Source of the DNA: JAOZPE01 sp964601275 | Lineage (GTDB): Bacteria; Krumholzibacteriota; Krumholzibacteriia; JAJRXK01 | Direction: 5' to 3' | DNA length: 64,000 nt | Assembly (NCBI GenBank): GCA_964601275.1 | Contig: CAZRMV010000009.1 | Coordinates: forward strand, 1-64,000 | Part shown: piece by piece, positions 8,255 through 16,086 of the stretch | Position numbering within the stretch: position 1 is the stretch's first letter | How the letters are laid out: the number at the start of each line of letters is the position of its first letter | The notes under the pieces: generated by a model | Databases searched by the model: none | What the model was told of the DNA's origin: nothing | The model's input: only the letters and a program-made list of their open reading frames with translations | Position numbers and translations under genes: made by a program

Positions 8255-9100
8255 TCAGAACGCGAAACCGACGGTGAGCAGCGGAGGAAGGGGATCTCCC
8301 CCGAGGCCATTGTCGAGATCCTCGTGCAAGGTGGGGACGAACCAGCCCACGAAGGATCCCAACGCGGCGCCGGCCAGGATGTCGGTGGGATGGTGCTTGC
8401 CCGCCACGTAGCGCAGGACGCCGGTGAGGGCGGCCACTCCCAGCCCCGCGCTCCACACCCAGCCCGAGCTTCCCGGGTGCAGCCGTTGGTTCACCATTCC
8501 CAGGTGCACCACGCCCGCAAACGCCAGGGCGGTGTGGCCGGAGGGAAAGGACCGCCAGGCATCGCGTCCATGGCGCACTTCTTCGGGGATCGACGGGTCG
8601 TCGTTGTAGAGGAAGGGACGGGGCCGGTGGGTGAGCGCCTTCACCAGCGCGGTCGCTCCCGCGGTGAGCAACACCGTCTCGCCGTACATCACCGCCAGGC
8701 TGGCGGTGTCGTCGTCGAAGAGACCTTCGCCGGCCTGGATCACCGGGGCGGTGAGACTGAGCACGGCCGTCAGGTCGCTGACCTTGGCCGCGGTGGGCGA
8801 CCAGCGCCGCCGGGCCGAGAGGTCGAAACCGTGCCACCCTTCGGGCGGGGCGCCTTCCCTCATCGAGCGGATCTCCTCCTCGGTGGGCGGGGTGGAGTAG
8901 CGATCCACCGACCATGCCGCGGCCAGCAGCAGCCCGCCGGCCGCGTACAGGCCCACTTCGCGACCGGTGTCCAGTTGGTAGGGATAGGAAGGGAAGGCCA
9001 CCGTGGCCGAAGCCACGGGGATTCCCCCGAAAGGAGAGGAACCGGGGACGACCGAGAGGGCCATTCCCACGAGCAAAAGAAAGACCAGGGCGCGTTTCAT
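8255..9100 (-). CDS. PAP2-family membrane phosphatase
   Basis: A 281-residue protein with an N-terminal signal/anchor and several hydrophobic segments. The three acid-phosphatase motifs are present: KALTHRPRP, FPSGHTA, and RYVAGKHHPTD. PAP2 enzymes dephosphorylate phosphatidate, phosphatidylglycerophosphate or undecaprenyl-PP at the periplasmic face of the inner membrane; the substrate here is unknown. The ATG at 9100 gives a good hydrophobic N-terminus (RALVFLLLVGMALS). It converges with the ureohydrolase gene, with 12 bp between stops. Confidence 0.9.
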   Translation of the reverse strand: MKRALVFLLLVGMALSVVPGSSPFGGIPVASATVAFPSYPYQLDTGREVGLYAAGGLLLAAAWSVDRYSTPPTEEEIRSMREGAPPEGWHGFDLSARRRWSPTAAKVSDLTAVLSLTAPVIQAGEGLFDDDTASLAVMYGETVLLTAGATALVKALTHRPRPFLYNDDPSIPEEVRHGRDAWRSFPSGHTALAFAGVVHLGMVNQRLHPGSSGWVWSAGLGVAALTGVLRYVAGKHHPTDILAGAALGSFVGWFVPTLHEDLDNGLGGDPLPPLLTVGFAF

Positions 9101-9190
9101 GCGCCCCAGTCTAGACCCGGGCCTCTCGTCGTGTGCAGCGGAAAGATCTGCTTTCCCGAAGATTGGAGCCACCACCCGGGGGTTCGGGTT

Positions 9191-10177
9191 TCAGTACTCC
9201 ATCTCGGGCGTGACCACCTGGACCCGCACCTCCGGCGGTTGGCGGGTCCAATCGATCCCGACCACCTGCACCGTCACTTCCTCGCCCACACGGTAGAACT
9301 CGGCCGCGTCGGCCACGTAGCCCCGGTGCATGTCCTTCACGTGCAGGAGGGTCTTGGCGCTCTCGTGCAGGTCGAGGAAGACGCCGTACTTCTTCACCGC
9401 CTGCACGTGGCAGCGGATGATCTCCCCCTCCTGGGGCAGGTCGATGTCCTCGTGGGGCACCGACGGTGGATTCGGATCGAGGGCGGAGGTCACCTCGTAG
9501 CGGTCGTCGCCTGGCTCGGGAGTTCGGATGTTGCCATTGGGCTCGGCGGCCTCCTCATCGAATCCAGGCTCGCCGCTCTCCCTACCCCAGCTGTCACCGT
9601 TGCTGCGTCCGAAACGCGAACCCGCCGCCACCGGCGCGCTTGCGACCGGGCGTTCGGGACTCCGCTTGTCGCTTTCGATCCGATCGCGCAGGTCGCGCAG
9701 GTCGACGTAGTTCACTCCGACCGCCTGCCGCAGTTCGACGGCGACGTTCTGCTGGGTGGCAGCCACGATCACCCTCTTGCCGCGCACCCGCAACGCTTCG
9801 ACCAAGGGCACGAAGTCACTGTCGCCGGTGACGAGGATCACCGTGTCGTAATGCGGCGCCTCAGTGAGGGCGTCGATGACCAGTTCGACGTTGAGGTTTC
9901 CCTTGAGCGAGGTCTGACCGGTGTCGCGGTCGTAGATGCTCTTGAGGATCTTCTTGCGGACAGCGAAGCCCACGAGGGTCAGATGGTGCAGGAAGCGCTC
10001 CTGCTCGGGTTCGGGATAGTTGCGGTACGATTGGTACCAGCGGGCGCTGACCAGCTCGCGCCCTTCCTTCGCCCACTGCAGGAACGAAGGCCAGTCGATC
10101 CACCAGTTCAACGCTTCCTTCTGGGCGAAGTAGGCGTTGGCTCCGTCGATGTAGACGGCGACGCGTTCTGAGGACAT
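9191..10177 (-). CDS. NYN (PIN-like nuclease) domain fused to an S1 RNA-binding domain
   Basis: A 328-residue cytoplasmic protein. Residues 1-165 are a NYN/LabA-like PIN-fold domain: VAVYIDGANAYF supplies the first acidic residue, KGNLNVELVIDAL the middle one, and VTGDSDF the last. A variable linker (about 170-245) is rich in charged residues. Residues about 247-325 form an S1 OB-fold (GEIIRCHVQAVKKYGVFLDL, then HVKDM). NYN domains are metal-dependent ribonucleases or RNA-binding relics, and S1 domains bind single-stranded RNA, so the fusion suggests an RNA-processing or quality-control enzyme. The start ATG at 10177 has a GGAG site. No operon partner is obvious. Confidence 0.85.
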   Translation of the reverse strand: MSSERVAVYIDGANAYFAQKEALNWWIDWPSFLQWAKEGRELVSARWYQSYRNYPEPEQERFLHHLTLVGFAVRKKILKSIYDRDTGQTSLKGNLNVELVIDALTEAPHYDTVILVTGDSDFVPLVEALRVRGKRVIVAATQQNVAVELRQAVGVNYVDLRDLRDRIESDKRSPERPVASAPVAAGSRFGRSNGDSWGRESGEPGFDEEAAEPNGNIRTPEPGDDRYEVTSALDPNPPSVPHEDIDLPQEGEIIRCHVQAVKKYGVFLDLHESAKTLLHVKDMHRGYVADAAEFYRVGEEVTVQVVGIDWTRQPPEVRVQVVTPEMEY

Positions 10178-10415
10178 GGGCAACTCCAATCCATGACGTT
10201 GGTCATTCAACTGTGGAAGGCTCGTTCAATCACTGTCGGGAGCGCGAAACAACGAGCGGGGAATCCACTTCCAGAACCGTTGGCGATTGCGACTGAATTC
10301 TTCTGCCCTGCCGGTACTCTCCAGTCAGTCCAAAACAGTGACAATCACCACATCCACGCGGTGACGCGGGAGCCTGCAGTAGAGATAGCCCGCCGGACCA
10401 ACCGGCGCAAGCCTC
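10178..10415. other. Spacer between selD and the NYN-S1 gene, no gene seen
   Basis: About 240 bp, visibly less GC-rich than its surroundings. It contains a 6-bp stem hairpin (CGCCGG-TTGGT-CCGGCG on the minus strand, about 10390-10406) just after the selD stop, possibly an inefficient terminator. I looked for a tRNA-Sec or other tRNA here and found no TψC-like arm with matching stems. Confidence 0.45.
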
Positions 10416-11471
10416 TCAAGCCATGATTCGCAAGGGAACTTTCCCGGCGGGAACGACCCGGCCGATCACCGCCGCCGAATGACCCGAAGATCGCAGTTGC
10501 GCCGTGACGGCGGGCCCGGCGTCGGCGGGCAGGGACATGAGCAAGCCCCCCGAAGTCTGGGGATCGTGCAGCAGGTCGTTCTCGAAAACCTCCAGCTCTC
10601 CCTCGACGTCCATCTTCTCTTCGGCCCGTTTGTGGTTGGCGCGTCCTCCGCCGCAGGTGAAGCCGGCCTGGAGCATCTCCAGGGCGCCCTCGAGCACCGG
10701 AAGGGCGCTCAGTTCGATCTCGAAGGTCACGCCACCGCCCTCGGCCATCTCCAGGGCATGGCCGCTGAGGCCGAAGCCGGTGACGTCGGTCATCGCGTGT
10801 ACACCGGCCTTCACCGCGAGCCGGGCCGCCTCCCGATTCAGAAGAGTCATCGAGGCGATCATCCCCTGGTAGCGCGGGTCGTCCTCGCCGAAGGCGTCCT
10901 TCTTGAAGGCGGTGGCCAGGGCGGAAGTTCCCAGCGCCTTGCTCAAGACGAGGACATCCCCCGGCTCGGCTCCGGTGTTGCTCACGATCCGGTCGGGATG
11001 CACTTCCCCGACCACGGCCATGCCGTACTTGATCTCCTGGTCCTTGATGGTATGTCCGCCGACGATGGCCAGGCGCGCCGCCCGTGCCACCTCCCAGGCT
11101 CCGGCGAGGATCTGCTGGTAGATCTCCGCCGGCAGGGCCGGCGCGAAGCCCGAGACGTTGAGCGCGGCCAAAGGCGACGCTCCCATCGCGTAGATGTCGC
11201 TCACCGCGTTGGCCGCGGCGATCCGGCCGAAGTCGCGCGGATCGTCCACCAGCGGGGTGATGACATCGACGGTGAGCACCAGGGCGCGGTCCTCGGCAAT
11301 CTGGTAGACCCCGGCGTCGTCGGCCGATTCGAAACCGACCAGGACGTGGGGATTTTCAGGAGTCGACGGCAGTCCTTCCAGGATGCGGCCCAGATCCTCC
11401 GGGCTCATCTTGGCCGCTCAACCGGCCGCGCCGGCGTAGCGGGTGAGACGAATGCGTTCGGACTCGCTCAT
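10416..11471 (-). CDS. selD: Selenide, water dikinase with an in-frame UGA (selenocysteine) at the catalytic position
   Basis: SelD makes selenophosphate from selenide and ATP, the selenium donor for tRNA-Sec and selenouridine. From the ATG at 11471 the reading is SERIRLTRYAGAAG, then a TGA codon at 11420-11418, then AAKMSPEDL. This aligns with the E. coli N-terminal motif GAGCGCKISP; the TGA falls at residue 18, the catalytic Cys position, so it is read as selenocysteine. The rest is a complete SelD: DVITPLVDDP, IYAMGASPLAALN, GGHTIKD, GFGLSGH and DPQTSGGLL. Total 351 residues including Sec. An automatic call would start at the Met at 11408 and lose the catalytic residue. Selenoprotein SelDs are known in other bacteria. 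selA, selB and selC are not in the window. Confidence 0.93.
11385..11417 (-). promoter_or_regulatory. Putative bacterial SECIS hairpin directly after the selD UGA
   Basis: Immediately 3' of the UGA, GCGGCC (11417-11412) pairs with GGCCGC (11390-11385) and AGAU (11410-11407) with AUCU (11395-11392), separated by one A-G mismatch. Two further C-G pairs can close a CGGA apical loop starting 17 nt after the UGA, with a G among its first two bases. These agree with the general bacterial SECIS rules for stem position and loop guanosine. The structure was folded by eye. Confidence 0.7.
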
Positions 11472-11547
11472 GTCATCACCTCCTCTCGTGCCGGGGTGGG
11501 TGCGTCTTGCGGGACGATGCGGAATCCGGCGGACCCTCCGGGGGATC

Positions 11548-12855
11548 TCAGAAGGTGAACTCGTCCGCGAAGACGAAACTGTTGCCGTCGTGGTCGCTGA
11601 ACGCCCACTCGAAACGGAGGTTGTAGGTGTTGAGATTGACGTGCAGGCCGACCCCGCCCGAATGGCGCATCTTGGCGTCTCCCAGGCTCTGCGCCTGCTC
11701 CCACGCGGTGCCCCAGTCGATGAAGCCGTGCACTCCGACTCCCACCGCGCGCCCGTCCCTCAGGGGCACCATGAGGATGGGATGGCGCAGCTCGAGGGTG
11801 GCCAGGAAGTTCTCGTCGCCGCGCACCGAGGAGAACTCGACGCCCCGGATGTCGGCGGGCCCTCCCAGGTAACTGCGTTCGTAGACCGGCAAGGGGTCGC
11901 TGGCTCCCCGGTAGCTGATGCGGCCGGCGAGGACGCCCAGCACCGGAACTTCCTGGAAGGCGGACAGGAAGAGATCGTAGAAGGAATAGGCATCGAGGTC
12001 GTTGCCTCCGGCCGCACCGAAGGTCGCACTGGCCCGAGCGTCGATGCCGTGGCTCGGGTAATAGCGCAGATCGCGGCTGTCGTACTCCAACCCGACCTTC
12101 ACGTAGGGATCGTCGGTGCTTCCTTCGGGGTAGACGGTCGGCCGGCCGGAATCGGAGATCTTCGTACTGCGCCATGTGTAACTGGCTCGGGCCCGCAGCT
12201 TCGGAACCAGTTCGCGCCACAGCGCGAAGCTGCCGCCGATGTCCTCGAAACGGAAGGGATGGTAGACGAAGCGATAGCGCTCGTAATACCCGCTGAGGCC
12301 CACCCCAAGATGGGCTTTCCCCAGGATCCAAGGATTCTGCCAGCCGAGGGAATAGTGTTGCTGGTGACCCCAGTGGGCTTTCGCCCACAGGGTCTCGGCC
12401 CGTCCGCGGAAGTTGATCATCGTGCCGCGGAGACCGTACATCCAGTCGAAGCGCCGGTTCCAGCGCAGGGTGGGCCGCCCGTCGAAGCGATGGTCTTCTT
12501 CGACCTGGATGACCAGGACGACCTGTCCGGGCTCGGGCCGCTGCACCTGGATGTCGACGTAGGCGACGAAATCGAGCTGCTCGAGCCGGAACCAGGCGTC
12601 GTTCAGCGCGTCATCGTCATAGACATCCCCTTCGGTGAATCCGAGTTCGCGCCGCAGCACGTACTCCTTGGTGAGGTGGTTTCCCTGGAAGCGGATCTCC
12701 CGGATGACCCGGGGACCCTGCTTCTTCAGGAAGGGATTCTCCGCGCGCGCCGGCCCGACCGAGGCAACCAGCCAGGGGCCGGCCGCGGCCAGGAGGCAGA
12801 GCGCGGTGAGGGAAGAAGAAACCGGCCGCACGAGGCTGCGAAGGACATGTCTCAT
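11548..12855 (-). CDS. Omp85-superfamily outer-membrane protein with a single POTRA domain
   Basis: A 435-residue protein with a signal peptide (ALCLLAAAGPW to PARA). One POTRA-like domain covers residues about 48-120 (IREIRFQGNHLTKEYVLRREL, then LDFVAYVDIQV). A 16-strand-type barrel with Omp85 features follows, including the YLGGPADIRGVE segment that resembles the L6 VRGY/F region and a terminal strand ending FADEFTF. Family members insert or translocate outer-membrane proteins (BamA, TamA) or secrete passengers (TpsB). With one POTRA and no partner gene, this is more like a patatin/FhaC-type or a small assembly factor than BamA itself. It lies just upstream of selD, 76 bp away on the same strand. 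Confidence 0.82.
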   Translation of the reverse strand: MRHVLRSLVRPVSSSLTALCLLAAAGPWLVASVGPARAENPFLKKQGPRVIREIRFQGNHLTKEYVLRRELGFTEGDVYDDDALNDAWFRLEQLDFVAYVDIQVQRPEPGQVVLVIQVEEDHRFDGRPTLRWNRRFDWMYGLRGTMINFRGRAETLWAKAHWGHQQHYSLGWQNPWILGKAHLGVGLSGYYERYRFVYHPFRFEDIGGSFALWRELVPKLRARASYTWRSTKISDSGRPTVYPEGSTDDPYVKVGLEYDSRDLRYYPSHGIDARASATFGAAGGNDLDAYSFYDLFLSAFQEVPVLGVLAGRISYRGASDPLPVYERSYLGGPADIRGVEFSSVRGDENFLATLELRHPILMVPLRDGRAVGVGVHGFIDWGTAWEQAQSLGDAKMRHSGGVGLHVNLNTYNLRFEWAFSDHDGNSFVFADEFTF

Positions 12856-12935
12856 GATGGGCAGAGACTACACACAAGCGCGCCCGCCGCAAAGCCCGGT
12901 CTTTTTCCACCTTCGGGGGGCGTGGCGTCGCGGGC

Positions 12936-13475
12936 CTAGAAGAGTTCCAGTTCGAGCTCGCCGCTCTCCGGCAGCGGCCGGGTTCGCAGCCCCAGCAGCA
13001 GGTTGCGGTCGCGGAGTTCCCGCTGGAGTTGGCGCAGCTTGCGGTAGAAGTGCCGCGACTCGTGTTCGATCCACTCGCCGGCCCACTCCCCCCGGTGCAT
13101 TCCCTCCAGGATCGACCCGCAGTCCTCGAGCAGGCGGAGGATGCGGGCGTCGCAGTTCTCGAGTTCGTCGACCAGGTGGCTGCCCGCGATCTGCCGGCGG
13201 ATGGACCCCCCGCAATTGAGGGTTCCGAAGAGGTCGGTGATCATGCTCACCAGGTGGTCGAGGATCCGATGGTCCCGCCGGGGCAGCAGGTTGCCCTGGA
13301 ACTCGCTGAGGTCGAGCAGGCGTTCGCCCCACCCCTTGATGTGCTTGCCGACGGCCATCCGGAACGGGGATTCGCCGCGGTAGGACGATTCCGGGTCCAG
13401 ATAGTCTTCGTACTCGGGAAGCGCGTTCAGGACTTCACCGAAGTGCAGGGGGTAGAGTTCGGCGCTATCGCTCAT
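12936..13475 (-). CDS. Conserved-looking hypothetical protein, helical
   Basis: A 179-residue acidic, probably all-alpha cytoplasmic protein with no signal peptide or membrane segment. It has a run of amphipathic helices (LVSMITDLFGTLNC, LVDELENCDARILRLLED) and a basic helix HFYRKLRQLQRELRDRN near the C-terminus. Composition and third-position GC match its neighbours, so it is a real gene. I do not recognise the family. The start ATG at 13475 is preceded by a weak AGGAAGG-like site. It is not closely coupled to any neighbour. Confidence 0.7.
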   Translation of the reverse strand: MSDSAELYPLHFGEVLNALPEYEDYLDPESSYRGESPFRMAVGKHIKGWGERLLDLSEFQGNLLPRRDHRILDHLVSMITDLFGTLNCGGSIRRQIAGSHLVDELENCDARILRLLEDCGSILEGMHRGEWAGEWIEHESRHFYRKLRQLQRELRDRNLLLGLRTRPLPESGELELELF

Positions 13476-13592
13476 GGACCTTCCTTATCGCTACGGCGCG
13501 TTTCCTTCGGGTGCGCGGGAGGCTTCATCGAACCTGCTTCGGCGGAAGGCAATCTCCGTTCCATCGCGTCCGATTCGCTCCGCCGCATGCGC

Positions 13593-13624
13593 AAAAGGGG
13601 TCCACCCTTTCGGGTTGACCCCTT
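13593..13624 (-). terminator. Rho-independent terminator downstream of hsp20
   Basis: AAGGGGTC (13595-13602) pairs with GACCCCTT (13617-13624), and the interior ACCC-TTTC-GGGT extends the stem with a single mismatch. On the minus strand the hairpin is followed by TTTT, placing it as the terminator for the Hsp20 gene that ends at 13702. Confidence 0.7.
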
Positions 13625-13701
13625 CATCCGCGGGAAGGACGCGGCGGCGAGCCCGGATGACCGTCGCGTCGATTCCCCGCGGAGATCCGGTTCGTGGAGC
13701 C

Positions 13702-14115
13702 TCAGCGAACCTCGATCCGCTTCGGCAGGGCCTTTTCGCGCTTCGGCAGCGTCACTTTCAGCACGCCGTTGCGCAGCTCGGCCCTGATGTCGTCCCCGTT
13801 GATCTCGTCGCCGAGGGTGAAGGTCCGGCGGTAGCGGGCCCGCGCGACCCTCTCGATGCGGATGGCCTTGCGGTTCTCCTTCTCCTCCGCCTTCCGCTCG
13901 GCTTCGATCACCAGGGTCCCGTTCTCGACCTCCACGTTGAGGTCCTTCTTGTCGACGCCGGGAAGATCGACTTCCACGGTGAACTCGGTGTCACCCTCAT
14001 GGATGTCCACCCGGGGAGTGAGCAGGTTCTCCCCTTCCTCGGCCAGCGAGAAGCGGCCGAGCCCGTCGAACAGGGCGTCGAACGCGTCGAATGGAGTCAA
14101 CATCTTGCTGCGCAT
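13702..14115 (-). CDS. Hsp20/alpha-crystallin small heat-shock protein
   Basis: A 137-residue ATP-independent chaperone that binds unfolding proteins as large oligomers. The alpha-crystallin domain spans about residues 35-130: VDIHEGDTEFTVEVDLPGVDKKDL, the internal LVIEAERK strand, RRTFTLGDEI, and the conserved beta9 signature LRNGVLKVTLPK. A C-terminal PKRIEVR tail supplies an IxV-like anchor. The start ATG at 14115 has an AAGGGA site; an upstream in-frame extension lacks family similarity. It is a single-gene unit with its own terminator. The AT-rich stretch upstream (14235-14285) is the likely promoter, but no CIRCE element or sigma-32 box is clear. Confidence 0.93.
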   Translation of the reverse strand: MRSKMLTPFDAFDALFDGLGRFSLAEEGENLLTPRVDIHEGDTEFTVEVDLPGVDKKDLNVEVENGTLVIEAERKAEEKENRKAIRIERVARARYRRTFTLGDEINGDDIRAELRNGVLKVTLPKREKALPKRIEVR

Positions 14116-14354
14116 GTCCAATCCCTTCCTTTCCGTGATGGATTCTCCCTCGCCCGCGGCGAGTTCCTCGAGTCGTTGTGCCTCTGGGCTTCCGCCCGCA
14201 CCCCATATCAACCCCGATGCCAATCGCCGAAGGCTTTCCTTGCATTTCGATAAGAGATTGTTCTATCATCACTTAGGAAATCATCGACCCCCCTGCGATC
14301 CGGCGTGTCGCCCCCGGAAGCTGACAGCCCTACCGAAAAGCCTGCCAAGATGAC

Positions 14355-16076
14355 ATGAAACCATTCCCCGAGAGTGTCAGGGTGTCAGCCGGGGGGCCGG
14401 GGAGTCGGGGCTGGAGCTGGGAGCTCCTCATCCTGGCGGCCTCGATGCTCTGCCTTCTCCCCCGCGCCGGGGGGGCCGCCGAAGCGACCGCGGAGCCTTC
14501 CGTCGCGACCGGCCCGCCGCCTCCCTGCATCCGCCGGGTCATCTTCGAGCGGGTTCCCATCTTCAGTGCCCAGGACCGGCAGCGTTTCCCATGGCTTCCC
14601 CTGTCCTGGATCGACGCCCTCCACATCGACACCCGAGAGGGAACCCTTCGCCAGGAGCTGCTGGTGGCCGAGGGGGACCGGGCCGATCCCCGCCTGCTGG
14701 ACGAGAGCGAGCGGAAGCTGCGGGCCACCGGGATCGTCACCGAGGTGCGGGTGGAGACCCAGCATGTCGCTCCCGATACCGTCGACCTCTATGTCCATAC
14801 CCGCGAAGTGTGGACCACCACCTTCGACCTCAAGTTCGAGAGTTTCGAGGGGACGCGCCTCCTTTCCTTCCGACTGGCGGAGAAGAACCTGCTGGGCACC
14901 GGCCGGGAGGTCAGCGTGGCCCGCAACGAAGACCTCGACCGCACCACCTGGGCCTTCGCGCTGCGCGACCGCCACGCCTTCGATCAGCGCTGGGATCTGG
15001 GCCTGGACTACCGCAGCGCCTCCGACGGCAGCGCCTTCGGGTGGCATCTCGATCGGCCCTTCTTCGGCCTCGATTCTCCCTGGGGTTGGACCGGCTCGTA
15101 TCTCCACGGAGGGGCCGCCCCCCGCTACTACCTGGGAAGTCCCTACTACGTGCGGCCCCACGCCGACTTCAACCGGGCGCGCTTCGAACTCCAGAGGAAG
15201 GTGGGCCGCTGGGGCGAGGGAGTGGTGCGGGTGGGCCTGGGCCTGCGCATCCAGGATCAGCGCTTCAATCCCCTGGCCCAGGCGGTGGTGTTCGACGCGG
15301 CGGGGCCGACCCCCTTCACCATCGGCCTCGACGGACGGTATCCGGAGAACCGGCGGGTTCGCGGGCCCATCGTCAGCCTGGTGCGCGCTCCCATGAGTTA
15401 CCAGCACCGTCGCTTCCTCGACCAGATGGGCCGGCAGGAGGATGTGGCCACCGGGCAGGATCTGCGGGTCTCGGTGGGGTGGGTGGCGCGGCCTCTGGAC
15501 AGCAGCTTCTCCGGCGCCTGGTTCCAGGGGCGGGATCGTTGGAGCATCGCCTCGACGCGCACGGTCGCGCGCCTGGATGCGCGGATCGAAGGCCTGCTGG
15601 GGGCGGGAGAAAATCCCAACGTGAAAGCGTCCCTCCAGGCCCGCCTCAACTACGATTGGCTCCCCGCGCTGAAACTCGCCGGCTCGCTCCTGGGCCAGAC
15701 CGGCAGCAATATCGACCGGCACCAGATCTACACCCTGGGGATCGACAACGGATTGCGTTCGGCGCGCGCGCGCGAATACCCGGGGGACCGGCTGCTGCGG
15801 GCCAATCTCGAGCTGAGATGGATCTACCGGAAGGGCCTGGTCGACCTGGTCACCCCCGGGATCACCGCCTTCGCCGATTTCGGCACCGCCTGGTTCGAGG
15901 ACGAAACCGATTTCCGGTTCGAGAATGTGCGCGGCGCCATCGGCATCGGCCTGAGGCTGGGGATGAACCGTTCCGCCCTCAACGCGCCGCTTCGGGTGGA
16001 CTTCGCCTGGCCGATCCTGTATTCCACGGATCGATCGGCACCGGTGATCAGCATCGGCACCGGTCACGTCTTCTGA
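14355..16076 (+). CDS. POTRA-containing outer-membrane barrel protein (Omp85-like)
   Basis: A 573-residue protein with an N-terminal signal (ELLILAASMLCLLPRAGGA). A POTRA-like region (about 75-155) reads LRQELLVAEGDRADPRLLDESERKLRATGIV and YVHTREVWTTTFDL. A long barrel of alternating strands follows (FRLAEKNLLGTGREVSV, FQGRDRWSIAST) and ends in a GTGHVF terminal Phe. The fold belongs to the Omp85/ShlB outer-membrane translocator superfamily. The flippase gene starts 11 bp downstream, so the pair is probably an operon for envelope or polysaccharide biogenesis. The start ATG at 14355 lacks a strong ribosome site. Confidence 0.8.
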   Translation: MKPFPESVRVSAGGPGSRGWSWELLILAASMLCLLPRAGGAAEATAEPSVATGPPPPCIRRVIFERVPIFSAQDRQRFPWLPLSWIDALHIDTREGTLRQELLVAEGDRADPRLLDESERKLRATGIVTEVRVETQHVAPDTVDLYVHTREVWTTTFDLKFESFEGTRLLSFRLAEKNLLGTGREVSVARNEDLDRTTWAFALRDRHAFDQRWDLGLDYRSASDGSAFGWHLDRPFFGLDSPWGWTGSYLHGGAAPRYYLGSPYYVRPHADFNRARFELQRKVGRWGEGVVRVGLGLRIQDQRFNPLAQAVVFDAAGPTPFTIGLDGRYPENRRVRGPIVSLVRAPMSYQHRRFLDQMGRQEDVATGQDLRVSVGWVARPLDSSFSGAWFQGRDRWSIASTRTVARLDARIEGLLGAGENPNVKASLQARLNYDWLPALKLAGSLLGQTGSNIDRHQIYTLGIDNGLRSARAREYPGDRLLRANLELRWIYRKGLVDLVTPGITAFADFGTAWFEDETDFRFENVRGAIGIGLRLGMNRSALNAPLRVDFAWPILYSTDRSAPVISIGTGHVF

Positions 16077-16086
16077 GTGGGGATCC

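Noticed and set aside
10178..10415. tRNA-Sec or another small RNA gene next to selD
   Set aside because: No arm with matching 5-bp stems and TTCxAxC loop on either strand, and no CCA end.
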